Source: Roridomyces roridus (Eukaryota; Basidiomycota; Agaricomycetes; Agaricales; Mycenaceae). Taken from it: a stretch of 64,000 bases of DNA. The notes under the pieces were generated by a model that worked only from the letters and a program-made list of their open reading frames with translations, did no database searches and was not told the DNA's origin. Of the stretch, positions 10,718-22,700 are shown piece after piece. The stretch covers positions 1,054,001 through 1,118,000 of the forward strand of contig JARKIF010000001.1 of NCBI GenBank assembly GCA_029378245.1, given 5' to 3'. Numbering within the stretch: position 1 is the first letter of the stretch; each line of letters opens with the position of its first letter. Made by a program: the position numbers and the translations under genes.

Positions 10718-11100
10718 ATCTAGTATCAATGTATCATTGGCATGCAGTCCATAATACACACCGTCGGGTGGAGCACTAGGAGCTTCTGCATAAATTTGCT
10801 GGACGGGACATGGACAGGGTAGTTCACGGTCATGTGATAGGTAATTAGTGAGGTCGCGTTTTCGCCTGCACGGGATAGTTGTCAATTCGAACGCAAGGAA
10901 GGCAATATTGAGAGACAGATAATCATTGATGGGAAAATACGGCGAATCTCTAATAGCTACACCACCACCGACACGTCACACCAGCATACCGGACAGAAAC
11001 CAAAACCAAAAAGATCCGACAATAAAACACCTCCCCGATCGCGATGCGTCCATCCCCGAGGTCCGTGTTGTGAAAATGTTGTCGGAGGAAAGAAGAATAA

Positions 11101-11241
11101 AAGCCAGTGTCGAAGGCGGGTCGATGCGGGGGCGCCAGAGTGTCAGGGAGAGGGTGGGACCTCGGGCAAGAGAAGCAGCTCAAGCCGTCGTCCGGTCTCA
11201 GACCAATGACTAGACATCTTCGCCAACGACAAATGGGTGCG
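11101..11241 (-). other. Highly conserved 3'-flank block, left copy
   Basis: This roughly 140-bp stretch downstream of the membrane-protein gene is almost identical to 43113-43250, differing by a few substitutions and small indels that break any common reading frame. A third, decayed copy of its core is at 60588-60667. The core on the gene strand runs from GTTGGCGAAGATGTCTAG through CCGGACGACGGCTTGAGCTG. Its function is unknown. Confidence 0.6.
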
Positions 11242-11297
11242 AGTGAAGAAGAGAGGATAGTTGAAGGAGAAGTGGTGGTGGTGGTGGGTTCACGTGT

Positions 11298-12570
11298 TCA
11301 TGCAAGCTTCTTCTTGCCGCGCTTGTAGCGCTCCTTTGCTCGCCGCACACGATGAATTGGAGGCGGGAAAATGATCCGTAGGGCAGACCAGACACCAGGT
11401 ATCTACGAAATGATGATGAGCAATGAGACGACTTGCAAGGGAGTGAACGTACATTGCGGGCCAGGAGATCGACAATGGTCCCATTGAGGAAGAGACCATA
11501 GACGATGTCGACGCAAGGAACGTCCAAAGGCAGCACAAGCACCTACAGAAACTGATCAGAAGTGGAAAGAATGGGAGAGTAGAGGACGCACCGTCGGTAG
11601 TGCGAGGAGAAAGGCCTCGACGAACATATTGTACCATGAGCGACTCGCTGCTTCACGAGCTAGTCGTGCCTTGAGCCGCTGCCGCTTGAACAGTTTCTTT
11701 TTGCAAGTGTAAGGAGCAGGCGTAGGGTAGATAATTCGGCGAAGCGAGCGGGGAAGGGCGAGGATGAATAACGAGGCCAGGGAGCGGTCGAGGGCGACGG
11801 CATGGAAGACATCGAGGAGGGATACGTCGAGGAGGCTCACGAGCTGAGGAACTAGTTAGATGACGGAAGCAGCAGGTAGGATGACACGTACGATGGGGAG
11901 GATGGGACTCTGGAGAAGCAACGATGGAGCCAAGGGGAGCCTTTGAGGAATCTGGAGGCATTTAGAACAAATCCAAAAGAGGGTGGAAGAAGGGACGTAC
12001 CATGGCCATAGGGACCATTGTAGCAACACCAATGATGACAGTGAGAAGATATTGGGGTTCGCCGAGTAGTATGCCGTCGAATGCGAGAAGCCCTGCTACG
12101 ACTACGAACGATGCCAGCAGCTTGATCCAAACGACGCCCGTCTTGCGCTTGAGTAGCCGCGCGAGTGCCACGGTGGCGGTGAACACGCCTTCGACCTCCT
12201 CGAGGCTGGCGAGGTCGAAACCAGCAATGTTGGGGCTGGCGAGGTGGCTACTGGCGAGTTTGAGGGTGGCGGGCTCGGTATGGGTGAGAGAGGCACTGGC
12301 GAGGTCGAAGCTGACCGAAGGGTGGATGTTGACCTGGGCGAGGACGGGAACTATGTCGAGAGGGCCCTGGGCGAGTACGATGGAGCCGTTGGTGAAGGCG
12401 TTGGCCGGGCTGAAGGGCAACACCTCTGGCTGGTACTCGTTCCACCAGCAGACGGGGTGCCGAGGGAACACAGGCACGACCTCAGGGGGCTGGAGGGTTC
12501 TCGGGGTGTGGACGGAGGAGAGGAAGGAGAATGCGGAGAAGGCGAGGAAGGAGGCTTTGCGGAAGAACAT
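11298..12570 (-). CDS. Multi-pass membrane protein of unknown function, paralog 1
   Basis: Five exons, parallel to paralog 2 at 41774-43042. The first exon (12001-12570) encodes MFFRKASFLAFSAFSFLSSV, signal-peptide-like or a first helix. A luminal-looking region with a Trp pair (VCWWNEY) and repeated LAS units (FDLAS, LASSHLAS, FDLASLEEVEG) follows, then hydrophobic segments (FVVVAGLLAF, YLLTVIIGVATM). Later exons carry SLLDVFHAVALDRSLASLF, a basic patch (KKKLFKRQRLKARLAREAA), VDIVYGLFLNG and a Lys/Arg-rich tail (KERYKRGKKKL). The stop is TGA 11298-11300. A TATA box is read near 12620-12630, about 50 bp upstream. About 358 residues by analogy with its paralog. I recognise no known family; it is probably lineage-specific. 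Confidence 0.8.
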
Positions 12571-12745
12571 GGTCGTTGTGGTTAAGATGAGGGAAACACA
12601 CTCAAACGAATGGCCCCCATTTTATACCAAACACTCGCGTTCCGTCACAGGCAGCGCGTCTTCAACAAACGCGATCGGGAATGCAGAGTCCGTTTTCGGA
12701 AATTTTCGCGGCTGTGACCTTGTCTCCCGGAAACCTCTTGCATAG

Positions 12746-14647
12746 ATTTTGTGTGCTTTGGATACACTTCACTGGCACGGGTCCTTCATGTCACACGAAA
12801 GAGGTCGAGAGGTTGCCGAATGGGATAAAAAATCGGTTCAAGAGGCTTCAAGAGGGCGATATAGTTGCCCGCGTTCATTTCGAAAACAGGTGGAGTACAT
12901 TGGTGGTTCGAGCACTTGAGCCGTCTGCACTGGTGAGTCTGGGGTGCATGGAGCGTGAAAGCAAGAGTGAGCGTCGACTGATCCGAGCCGAAAGTCCGAC
13001 TTGTTTTGCTCTCTCAAGTGTCTGGCAACAAATCGAGTCCCGGTTTGCAGATTCTGCTCCTGGGCCTCCATGAAATTCCGCCAGAGCCACTGGAGGAGTT
13101 AATCTGACCTCCACTCAACAGCTCGGTGCTCCAGCCGGCCGGATTTCCCTCGAAGCAGCGCGTTCAACCAGCTTACGCTCCTCCTAGTTCAAACTGTCCG
13201 TCTAACACTTGAATGAATGCCTCGAACTCCCTGCCCAATTCTGCGAAACGCGACTGTCATTTGGCTACAAGTACTCAACTATCCAGCGCTCTCCCTAATG
13301 CAGACTGTACTTTTATCGCTTGAATGAATGCCTCGAATGCCGTCCAAGTCCGCCACAAATGCGACTCTGTCCGAAAAGTCTCGAAAGGCAGCAAACAAAT
13401 CAGATTCGGCGCAAGGACAATGACTCCATGGCCACGGAACCGGCAAGTACAAGGTGACTACTACAGGACGATCTCTACGCTACCCGGGCACCAAGAGTAC
13501 CTGCTGAATGGGCGTCAGTAGTGAATCATTACTGAGTGGGTTAGGGCAAGGGAAAGCTCGAGTGGTTGGTAAAACACGTCGTGCAACGATGGGGCCACCT
13601 CCCAAAGTGCCGTACGTGCGGATAAGGAAGGGCATTAGGCGACGGAGGTAGGTGATAACTCTTTTTTCTCTCTTTTGTTTTTTTAATCAATACCCCCAGG
13701 ACGAAGCAGCAGGTGCACGCTGACGATTCGGGAGTGTCCAAAGACACATGCCACGAGGCAAAGCCCTAAGTCACGCACTCGTCTGCAGAGAGGCACCGTG
13801 TGGCGCCCTCGCCGAGCGGTCCTATGAAAGGAACGTGCTACACTGCGCCAGTCCGGGGGTAGAATGTAAGAGGTAAGAGCCGACGAGGGAGCGCACACAT
13901 GGAATACATTGCCCGTTAGGCAGTGGCCCCACAACACTTTGCCTATACAAGTTATAGGCAGAGGACCGTCGACATGCGCGCGCTGGGGCACCCCCGTCTG
14001 GCTTTCCGTCGCCAAACATTCGTGGTTTGGTATGGACCACTGGAGACTCTCCTTGCTCGCGCCAGAGAGAGAAAGAGAAGGATGATGATAGAAGCTAACC
14101 CACCTCGACGACCAGCTTGGTGAGGGCTTGGATGGGTTGAGGGACAGTATGGGTCAGCGAGAGGGTATGAGGGTCGGATTATGGGGAAGAGGAAGATGGT
14201 GGTAGGAGAGAAAGAGGCGTGGTGGGTCCCATCAGCGCTCGTGAGTCTTAAATGGGTCCGCGTTGTGTGGTTGTGTTTATACCCGATCGCGTCTTGACGC
14301 GTCTCGTCCTTTGACCACTGTGCAGTAGCCTACAAAGTCATGTATCAACTTGTGAACGACCCAAACAGTCCCTGGAGTAAGACCCACCAGTTCGAGAATT
14401 GAAAAAGCAATCGAAAAATCCTCCCAAATTCCTCCACCAATTGAGAACGATCACCAATCGCAAGCCCAGAACGGAAGCAACGCCGGCAGTTTGCTACAGG
14501 ACGAGGAAACCGCGTAGCAATTGTTCCTTCCATGCGACTTATTTTGTTCTTAGACGGCCAAAGTATCCAATGTTCCTCGTACTTGAAGGCTACAGAATCA
14601 GACTGTTACAGATGTCCGAATACCATCGAGTCATAACAATCTCAACA
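12746..14647. other. 1.9-kb gap with one diverged tandem repeat
   Basis: No gene is supported. A diverged tandem duplication of about 75 bp sits at roughly 13185-13260 and 13297-13373, sharing TTGAATGAATGCCTCGAA with a 111-bp offset. A pyrimidine-rich run is at 13660-13685. A short hairpin (GCCTATA...TATAGGC) lies at 13940-13958. Open frames of around 110 codons here have no recognisable motif. I found no tRNA-like A and B boxes. Confidence 0.5.
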
Positions 14648-17600
14648 TCACAATTCACCCTCCTGCATCATCTCAGACACCCTCAAGTCAATATTCGTAG
14701 CCATAGCGAGGAAAAGCACAAGACACAGCAGCGTCGGACCGTACTTGTCATAATACAGCCCATCGGCGCGATGTGCCTTGAGCTGGTACGCCCGGAACAC
14801 AAAGATGGTGGCCGAGTACGCTATGGCGAGGAGGGCTGCAAAGGTGAACATCCCTGCGGCAATAAGCCCACGAGAATCATCCGGTGAGGTGAAATTAAGC
14901 AGCGTCGTCGCTATGGTCCCAATGAATACGGCGTTGTTGAGCCATTTCTACAAAGTTAGGTCAGTAAAAGTACAATGAGGAATCGTTGGACTTACGAGGA
15001 ACGTCCTCTCCGCTGCAAAGTAAACCTTGGGCTCGATGCGGACAGGGACTGAGATACGTTTGCCAGGTGGAGCCCGGAATTCTCTCGAAATCCGACGCTC
15101 GTCATCAACCCTCTGCGTTAACGGGTCATCCACGTCCTCATCGTCATCCTCCTCAGGCGCAGGCCGCGTCTCCCCCTCCCCCTCCTCCTCTACATGCACC
15201 GAAATTCCACGCCTCGCCTCACGCTCACGACTCAACCGATCTCTCAGCGTCTCGTCAAACGCGACGGACGGAGCCAGTGGGTCGATAGACAGCGCCCTCG
15301 GCTTGTTGTTCACAATCGGCACTCCAACCCTGCCCCGCATACCCGCCTTGACCGCAGCCTCCGATTCATCATCCGCATCGCTGTCTTCCTCTTCATGGAA
15401 CCTCCGACTGAGCACACTCCGGCTGCTCGTGCTCGCCGGAAGCCCTTCCAGTGCCGCAGCCTTGAGGTTATGCTCCCGGATCGCAATAGCCTCGGCAACC
15501 TCCTTGCCGCTCAGTCCCGTCCGCCTGCCCTCGTCCCTGGCAGGTGCAAGCTCCCAGTCGTCGTCCTCCTCGCCCTCGGAAAGCGGCTCGTGGTACGTGG
15601 CCTCGTCAGTGGGAGATACTGGAGATTGTGGACCCGACTTGACGTGGTCCGACGAGGTTTTTGAGGAAGAACCTCCAGGCGAGGTGATGACACTTGGGCG
15701 CTCGATAACAGCGAGGTAGCCCGTGTCGGGCTTGAGAATGTCCGTGTCCACTATGTAGTCGGTTTAGCAAATCAAGCTTTGAAAGAGCTAGAAGACGGAC
15801 TTTGAGGAAGCCAAAATGGAACGAGATCTACTCGGTTAGGTAAAAGGGTGGCGCATCCATGGATGAATTTACTGCATCGTGGTGAGGACCGATGAACGTG
15901 CGTTAATAAAGTGAAAAGACGAACGAGAACTTGGGAACGGCTTCGACGAGGTGGGACTGCACGAGGTCCATGACCCACTTTGGTGGTTGCTGTCCGAACT
16001 GCGTTTGCAACTTGACCTCCAGGACGCCATATCTTTGAATGCTAGTGAGCAAGCTTCAAGTGGGATTGAGAAAGCAACACATACTTGAACAGTTCCTTGT
16101 CTTCTGGCGACACTTGCTCGAACGGATGGTCGATGCCAATGTCGGTGCGGCGCCAATTGTCTCCCGAACGAGTTTTGCCATCCCAGTTATCCTCGCGAAT
16201 AAGATCCAGCTCCGTGTCGAGCGAAATTCGGACACGAGCATCACCCGGTAGCTGGAACGCCGTCCGATTATAAAACGAGCGCATCACTGCCAAGGGCTCA
16301 AAAACTTGTCTCAACGCAAGAAAAGAAACAACTCACCAGGCTGGAGTTTTCGGGTGAGGACGGCATATTGCACCTCATTCGCAAGCTGGATCATCGAGTC
16401 GACCTCTTGCTGGGTCTTTTTGCCCTTTTTGACGAGCTGCTGGAACTCGGCATCGACGGTGTACTCTCCGCGCAAGAACGCATTGACGAGGTGTTCTTTG
16501 ATCGGGAAACGCGCCTTGACGGATTTTTCGCCCGTCCAGTCTTCACGGTGAGTCTTGCGCTCGACAAAGATCTATGTGGTGGTCAATTGATGAGAGTGAA
16601 CAGGACGCATCAAGACGCACGGTTTTGGTGTCGGTGTCGCCGTACCACCGCAGCCGAATGGCTTCCGCACCCTCCGTCTTTTCGAGCCGCCCGAGGTACA
16701 ATTCCAAGTCCTCGTTGTCAAAGTAGATGGAAGTGATAGCCGAGTCCCTGACCTCAAACTCTTTATCTGGATTGAACACCAACACGGGCAAGTGGCGGAG
16801 GATGGCGAGTTTGAGAGGGACCAAGTTATCTGGATGGACCCAGTACTTGGTCGTCTGCCGGACAAAGGCGCTCTGGCTCCCGCCGGCGCTCGAGTCGCCC
16901 TGGACGGGGTGCCCACGGGTGCGTACCAGGTCGTATAATTTGGAAAGCTTGACGATCAAGGCGTCCCAGTTGTACTTGTAGAACGGCCGCTTTTCAAGGT
17001 AGTCTTGCACGAATGTGGTTTTGAGGGACAGGTTCGTTTGTTTCTAAGTCGGGTTTAGAGCGGCATTAACGTTGCACAGAGTGGAGATACAGACATCGTG
17101 TTTCTTCAGAATCTTCATGAAGCCCGTTATATTCAGCTTGGTATATAGCGCCAAATCGTGGACGTCCGCAACGAGATTGGCCACCTCCTCCTCCAACCCG
17201 TGGAACCGTGCCTCGAGAGCGTCGAACGAGTCGGCACCCATGGAAGAGACATCCGCCTCCGAGTCGGTATCGGAATCGTCGTCGGAACCGCCATCGAGGG
17301 CATAGTTGTCATCCTGAAGCTGCGTCTCAGGGTCTGCCGATGAGCCATTGCGAGGGTGTTCGTGATGTTCATGACGCTCCTCGGTGACGAGCCGCTGGAC
17401 ATCCTTCTCCGCATCCCGAATACGCTGCGACAGTTCGGTCGTCTTGGCCTTTTGGAAATCATGAATCTTGTCGAGTTCCCTCTCAAGCAGGTCCGTAAAC
17501 TCCTTTTCATCCGTAGTGCCCCATCCGCGTCCCGTGGTTCGAGCCTTGCGCGCTTAGATCTCCCTTTTCGAGGTATAGCCGAAAAACACACCTTGAGCTC

Positions 17601-17733
17601 GCGTTTCAGTTGGTTGTAGTCCAGATAGAATGGTCGCCATTCGTTGTACAAGTCGGTCTGTTGGAATGAATGAATGAGCGGAACGGTGATGCCGATGGGC
17701 ACGACGCACGCTTATTTTCCTCCCAAATTTCAT
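14648..17733 (-). CDS. VTC4: Vacuolar transporter chaperone 4, polyphosphate polymerase
   Basis: VTC4 makes inorganic polyphosphate from ATP and passes it across the vacuolar membrane. Domains are in order. The SPX domain starts MKFGRKIS, then after an intron [20 protein letters not shown], with [15 protein letters not shown] near its end. The VTC catalytic tunnel has [57 protein letters not shown] and VPKFSKF, so the Arg, Lys and Glu residues expected of a catalytic subunit are present. A long Ser/acidic linker follows, then a C-terminal DUF202 unit with three helices ([18 protein letters not shown] to [19 protein letters not shown]). Intact catalytic residues favour VTC4 over VTC2/3. The short first exon (17710-17733) is needed to give the SPX N-terminus. 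The GTR2 stop lies 141 bp upstream on the same strand. Confidence 0.92.
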
Positions 17734-17874
17734 GGTCGTAGAACAAAGGCCGTTATTTCATAAAATTTCAAGTGGAGTTGCAAGAACGATCGGCGGCCAC
17801 GGCGGGACGTTCGAACGTGGGTGTGCGACAGGCGGATCACAAGCGAACCACTTTTTTACGTCTTCTTGTCATTC

Positions 17875-19171
17875 TTAGTACTTGTAGCTATTATCTTCTC
17901 CTCCTCGCGCCTGATTCTCTACCTCCCATATCTCCTGCACACCCTCCCGAAAGAACACCACATTATATTCCAACAGCCCACGACGCCCCTCGTATACCGA
18001 CGTCGGCACAAGCGCCAACAGTGCCAGTTGCGGTGTCACGAGATGATATGTGAGCGTTGTACCCGGCATTGACGGGTGTAAGGATGCCGCCGCGCTCGGA
18101 CAGAATCGATCCTTGGTCGCTGACAGATTGGGCTCGTCTGGTGTCGGTTCGGACGCTGGTATTCGAGAGCGCGAGGCGGTGGCGGCGGGGAGCTGGTAGA
18201 GGGTGCCAAACGCGTTGAGCATGGAGAGGTAGTCGCAGCAGAGGTTGTGCGTGGCCGCGTCGACGGGGGATTCGTCCGTGGCGACATAGAGTCGAGAGGC
18301 GGCATCAAAGAGGAACGCTTTGGGAGAGGAAGAGTTCTGGGCAGAGGTCAATTTCGAGCAGGAGAATAAAAAAGGTTCCTTGCCGCGCAAAAAATGTTGA
18401 GCAGGTCTTCAAGGAACGGGAGCGAGTGGATGAGCTTCTGCAGGACTTTGGAAAACGCCTCGTTGAGCGTGTGGTCATATACAGAAGTCAGATGAAAGTT
18501 GTAGGGCATCTGCTCGCACTCGCGTTCCAGCAAGTGGTCTTGGACGCGTTCTTGAATTTGCCGAAAGTTTTCTGTGGATATTCAGTTGGCTACATCAGGT
18601 GCATGGCGGCGACTCACCAATTTTGTCATCCTCCTGCAACTTCTCTGCCTTGTGCACGAACACTTCTACATGCAGCTGGGGGTTATCACGGTAGGCCGCG
18701 ATGATAAATTCGACGAGCTTGCTGATCGGCTGCTTGTATAAATCCTGGACCCAAGTTGAGAGGGTTTCGTTTCAAAAAAGCACGCAAGAGAGCGCACGCG
18801 AATGTCAATGACAAAGATGAGGGCGCTAAAGTCGGATAGCGGTGCCCCAAGAGTGTCGACAGTGATGTTTCCGGGGCAGTCCCATATCTCAAGCGGAATT
18901 ACAGTGCTGGAAACGCGATTAGTGCACAGCAGTCAAACGAATGAACGGGCGGCGGTACCATCAAGAGGGACACGCACTCGTAGGGATGCTTGCTGATCCG
19001 CATAGTGGCTTCGAGGTAAAACGTTTGCTTCGGAGGCAGGGCATTGAAGAGAACTTGGTTGATTGAAGTCTTGCCGCTGCGACGCTGCCCAAGAAGGAGG
19101 ATCTTGGTGCGGGTGAGGCCTGGACTGCTCGTTGTGCGCTTGGGTTGCGGGGGTTGCGGCGGAGAGGACAT
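17875..19171 (-). CDS. GTR2: Rag GTPase Gtr2 / RagC-D homolog
   Basis: One half of the Gtr1-Gtr2 heterodimer that, in the EGO complex on the vacuole, relays amino-acid status to TORC1. The P-loop is GQRRSGKTSI within TRTKILLLGQRRS. An intron follows KHPYE, then STVIPLEIWDCPGN carries the G3 motif, and FVHKAEKL stands where G4 (HKxD) is expected. The C-terminal roadblock-like half begins NSSSPKAFLFDAASRLYVAT and ends at TAA 17875. The start at 19171 (MSSPPQPPQPKRTTS) gives the usual short disordered lead. DCPGN and the PKAFLFD segment favour the RagC/D class over RagA/B. It diverges from FAS across 625 bp. Confidence 0.92.
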
Positions 19172-19796
19172 TGATGCGACACTTGTTTACACTGATGCTC
19201 TTCTTGCCACCATCCACGTTCAATTGGACTCTATCTTCCAACACTCAGTGGCCCAGCTCGCTTGTCTTTTTTTACCTTGTTCACCACGTGTAGAATTATA
19301 CATGAAATCTTCACGGCTTCCTCGCCTTCACGCTACCGTTATTTCGTCATTTCCTGCTCGACTCGCGACGGCTTACCACGGACCAAAACACCACGCGTTT
19401 GATTTGGGGAGGTCCAGACAGTCTCTTCAGATCTTGGGGAGGTACGTCTTCGCACATCTTGGGGAACTCTCCGCAAGACCATGGATTTTTGTGGGGTCAA
19501 GGTCTCGGCCGCGGGCGGGCTTGGTCACGTCTTTTTTGGTTGTAAATTCTTCGGCTCCCTCTGCAGCTAGACTAGATAGGAAATGTGTAATTGCATCCAC
19601 ATTCCTTTCCCTCTCTCAAGTTCCTCAAAGCAGTGTTTGCTTTGCGCCCGCCGTACACCGAGTCCAATTTTGTAAGTCCCGTAGTTAACGTCAGCCGTCA
19701 CGTGCACATTACATCCGCTGCCCCAACGGAATAATTTTTGGCGGGGATCGAATAACTTAAGACCTCTCTTGTCCTCTCCCTTCGTGGTCGAGCACA
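19172..19796. promoter_or_regulatory. Shared divergent region between GTR2 and FAS
   Basis: These 625 bp separate the two ATGs. No TATA box stands out. There is a CACGTG hexamer near 19285-19290 and CACGTGCAC near 19700; CACGTG is a known bHLH-type site in fungi, but a role here is inference. Gene-like reading frames are absent. Confidence 0.45.
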
Positions 19797-22700
19797 ATGG
19801 CCGTCGACCAAGTCCCTACTGCTGGGCAACAAAACATCTCCACCCGCCCCCTCATCCTCTCCCTTGGGCAGCTTAGAGTGCGTCTTGGCTAGTCGCGTCC
19901 CTTTCTTTCTGACGTCTTTCTGCAGGTCTCGATTCCCGTTTCTACAAACACAGACGAATGGATCTCGGCAGAGGTCCTTAGAGACGAATTTGTCCACCAG
20001 CAGTCCCTCCTAGATGCCGTAGACGCAACTGCGACCCTCGAAAACGAGGCAGAGGCCACTACAGAGCTTGCAGCTCGCTTCCTGGGTTACGTCGCCCAAA
20101 AAGCCCTCCAGACCCCCCAATCCACTCCAGCTCGCATCTCCCTCCTCCTTAACGTCTTCAAACACTTTATATCCACGTACCTCGGTGCGAAGGATGTACA
20201 CTCGCTCGTGGCCTCGTACGATACCGAGGTCCGCAAGGTCGTCCTCACCTCTTATTTCGCCGCCCTCGCCCTCTTGCGCCAACACAAGGCCTCCGAGCTC
20301 CCCAGCAGCTCCAAATCCGCCCTCTTGTCCGCCGTCGCCGCGAAAAAGGCGTCCGTTTTTGCCCTGTTCGGTGGTCAGGGCACGAACGAAGTCTACTTTG
20401 ACGAGCTCCAGTCGCTCTACGACATTTACACACCTTTTGTCGCCCCATTCCTCGCGGCCATCACAAAGGACGCGCTTGTTCCGCTCGCAGCGGCCCAAGA
20501 CTCGACCACCCACTACACTTTCGGCCTTGACGTCTTGTCCTGGCTCTCCGGGGCTGCTCCTCGTCCCTCGACCGCGTACCTCGCCTCCGTTCCGGTCTCC
20601 TTCCCTCTCATCGGGTTCACCCAGCTCGTCCAGTACCTCGTCGCCTGCACCGTTGCCGGGCTGACGCCAGGCCAGTACCGCGACGCCCTTGCGGGCGCGA
20701 CTGGCCACTCGCAGGGCATCGTCTCGGCCGTTGCCATCTCAGCGTCGACCACCTACGAGTCCTTCACCGCCAACTCGCTCAAGGCCATCAAATGGCTCTT
20801 CTTCTCCGGTCTCCGCGGCCAGCAGGCGTTCCCCGTCGTCTCTCTCGAGCCCAGCATCGTGCAGGACTCGATCGAAGGCGGCGAGGGTTCCCCCAGCCCC
20901 ATGTTGTCCGTCACCGGCCTCAAGCTCGGCGAGCTCGAGAAGCACATCAAGCAGACCAACACTCACCTCGCTGAGAACGCTCAACTAGGCGTTTCCCTTC
21001 ACAATGGCCCGCGCGCCTTCGTCGTCACTGGTCCCGCCAAGTCCCTCTACGGTCTCGTCACCAACCTCCGCAAAGTTCGCGCGCCGAGCGGATTGGACCA
21101 GAGCAAGACTCCTTTCTCACAGCGCAAGGCTGTGTTCTCCGTTCGGTTCTTGGTGGTCGGCGTGCCGTATCACAGCGAGTACTTGGCGGGCGCGACGGAG
21201 AAACTCGTCGCTGAGGATCTTGGGGGAGAGGAACTGTGGAAGGTGGCGGATCTCGCTATCCCGGTGTTTAATACCGAGACTGGTGAGTTTCTTACACGTG
21301 TTATTGATCATGTGCTTACCTGCCCTTTTAGGAACTGATCTTCGGCAGTCGAAGGGTTCCATCACCAAATCGCTGTGTGAACAGATTTTCACCCAGCCGA
21401 TCCATTGGTCAGCCGCGACCAACTTCCCCGAGAGCGCGACCCATGCAGTCGACTTTGGGCCAGGTGGATTGAGCGGGATTGGGTCGCTCACGGCGCGCAA
21501 CCTTGATGGCCGTGGCGTTCGGGTCATTGTTGTCGGTGATCGCGCCAAGGGAGACGCTGAGCTCTACGATGCTCAGAACGTCAAGTACGAGGAATGGTGG
21601 AGCAAGGCGTTCGGTCCTGGTTTGGTGAAGACCAGGTATGTTTTATGAATATTTTTTGTTATCGATCTAATCGTCTCCAGCGATGGTACCATCCACCTCG
21701 ACACGCCTTTCTCGCGTCTGCTGGGCAAACCGCCGCTCATGGTTGCCGGTATGACACCCTCCACTGTCAAGGCTGGTTTCGTCAGCGCTATCCTTGACGC
21801 TGGCTACCACACCGAGATCGCGGGCGGTGGTCACTACAACGCCGCCGCCCTTCGTTCCAAGGTTGCCGAGATTCAGTCCAAGGTCCCCGCTGGTGTCGGC
21901 GTCACCTTGAACGCGCTCTATATCAACCCGCGTCAATTCAACTTCCAGTTCCCGCTCTGGCAGGAAATGCGCAAGGAGGGCCTTCCCATTGAGGGTTTCT
22001 GTGTTGCCGCCGGCATCCCGACCACTGAGAAGGCGGCCGAACTCATCGAAGGTCTGCGCAGTGCGGGCATCCGCCACATTGCGTTCAAGCCTGGTTCGGT
22101 TGATGGTATCCGCCAGGTCGTCAACATCGCTGCGTCCAACCCCGATTTCCCTATCATCATGCAGTGGACGGGTGGCCGTGCGGGTGGTCACCACTCGTAC
22201 GAGGATTTCCACCAGCCGGTGCTGCAGACGTACCGCTCTATCAGGCAGCAGAAGAATATTTGCCTTGTTGGTGGTAGTGGGTTCGGTGCGGCCGAAGATA
22301 TGTGGCCGTACTTGAGTGGAGAATGGTCCAAGGCGTTTGAGATGCAGCCCATGCCGTTCGATGGGTTCCTCCTCGCCAGTCGGGTGATGGTGGCCAAGGA
22401 GGCGCATACCAGCCCTTCCGTCAAGGACCTCATCGTTGCTGCTGCGGGTGTGGACGACAAGGATTGGGAGGGCACCTACGTCAAAGCGACGGGTGGTATT
22501 CTCACCGTCAAGTCCGAGCTCGGCGAGCCCATCCACAAGGTCTCCACTCGGGCTGTCAAGTTGTGGAAGGAGTTTGACGACACGGTGTTCAAGCTCCCCA
22601 AGGAGAAGCGGATTCAGTGGCTCGTTGAGCGCCGCGATGAGATTATCGCCAAGCTCAACGCCGACTTTGCCAAGCCCTGGTTCGGGTGGAAGAAGGATGG

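Larger units (their letters stand above)
10865..12745. repeat. Left arm of a 1.9-kb inverted duplication
   Basis: This aligns, reverse complemented, with about 41600-43475. The alignment covers the promoter with its TATA box, all five exons and introns of the membrane-protein gene, and about 430 bp of 3' flank ending near TCAATGATTATCTGTCT (10915-10930). It starts only about 150 bp past the kinase stop. The centres of the two arms are about 30.7 kb apart. Confidence 0.9.

Noticed and set aside
13683..14015. 110-codon minus-strand frame in the 12.7-14.6 kb gap
   Set aside because: No recognisable domain, no supporting exon structure, and composition like the surrounding non-coding DNA.
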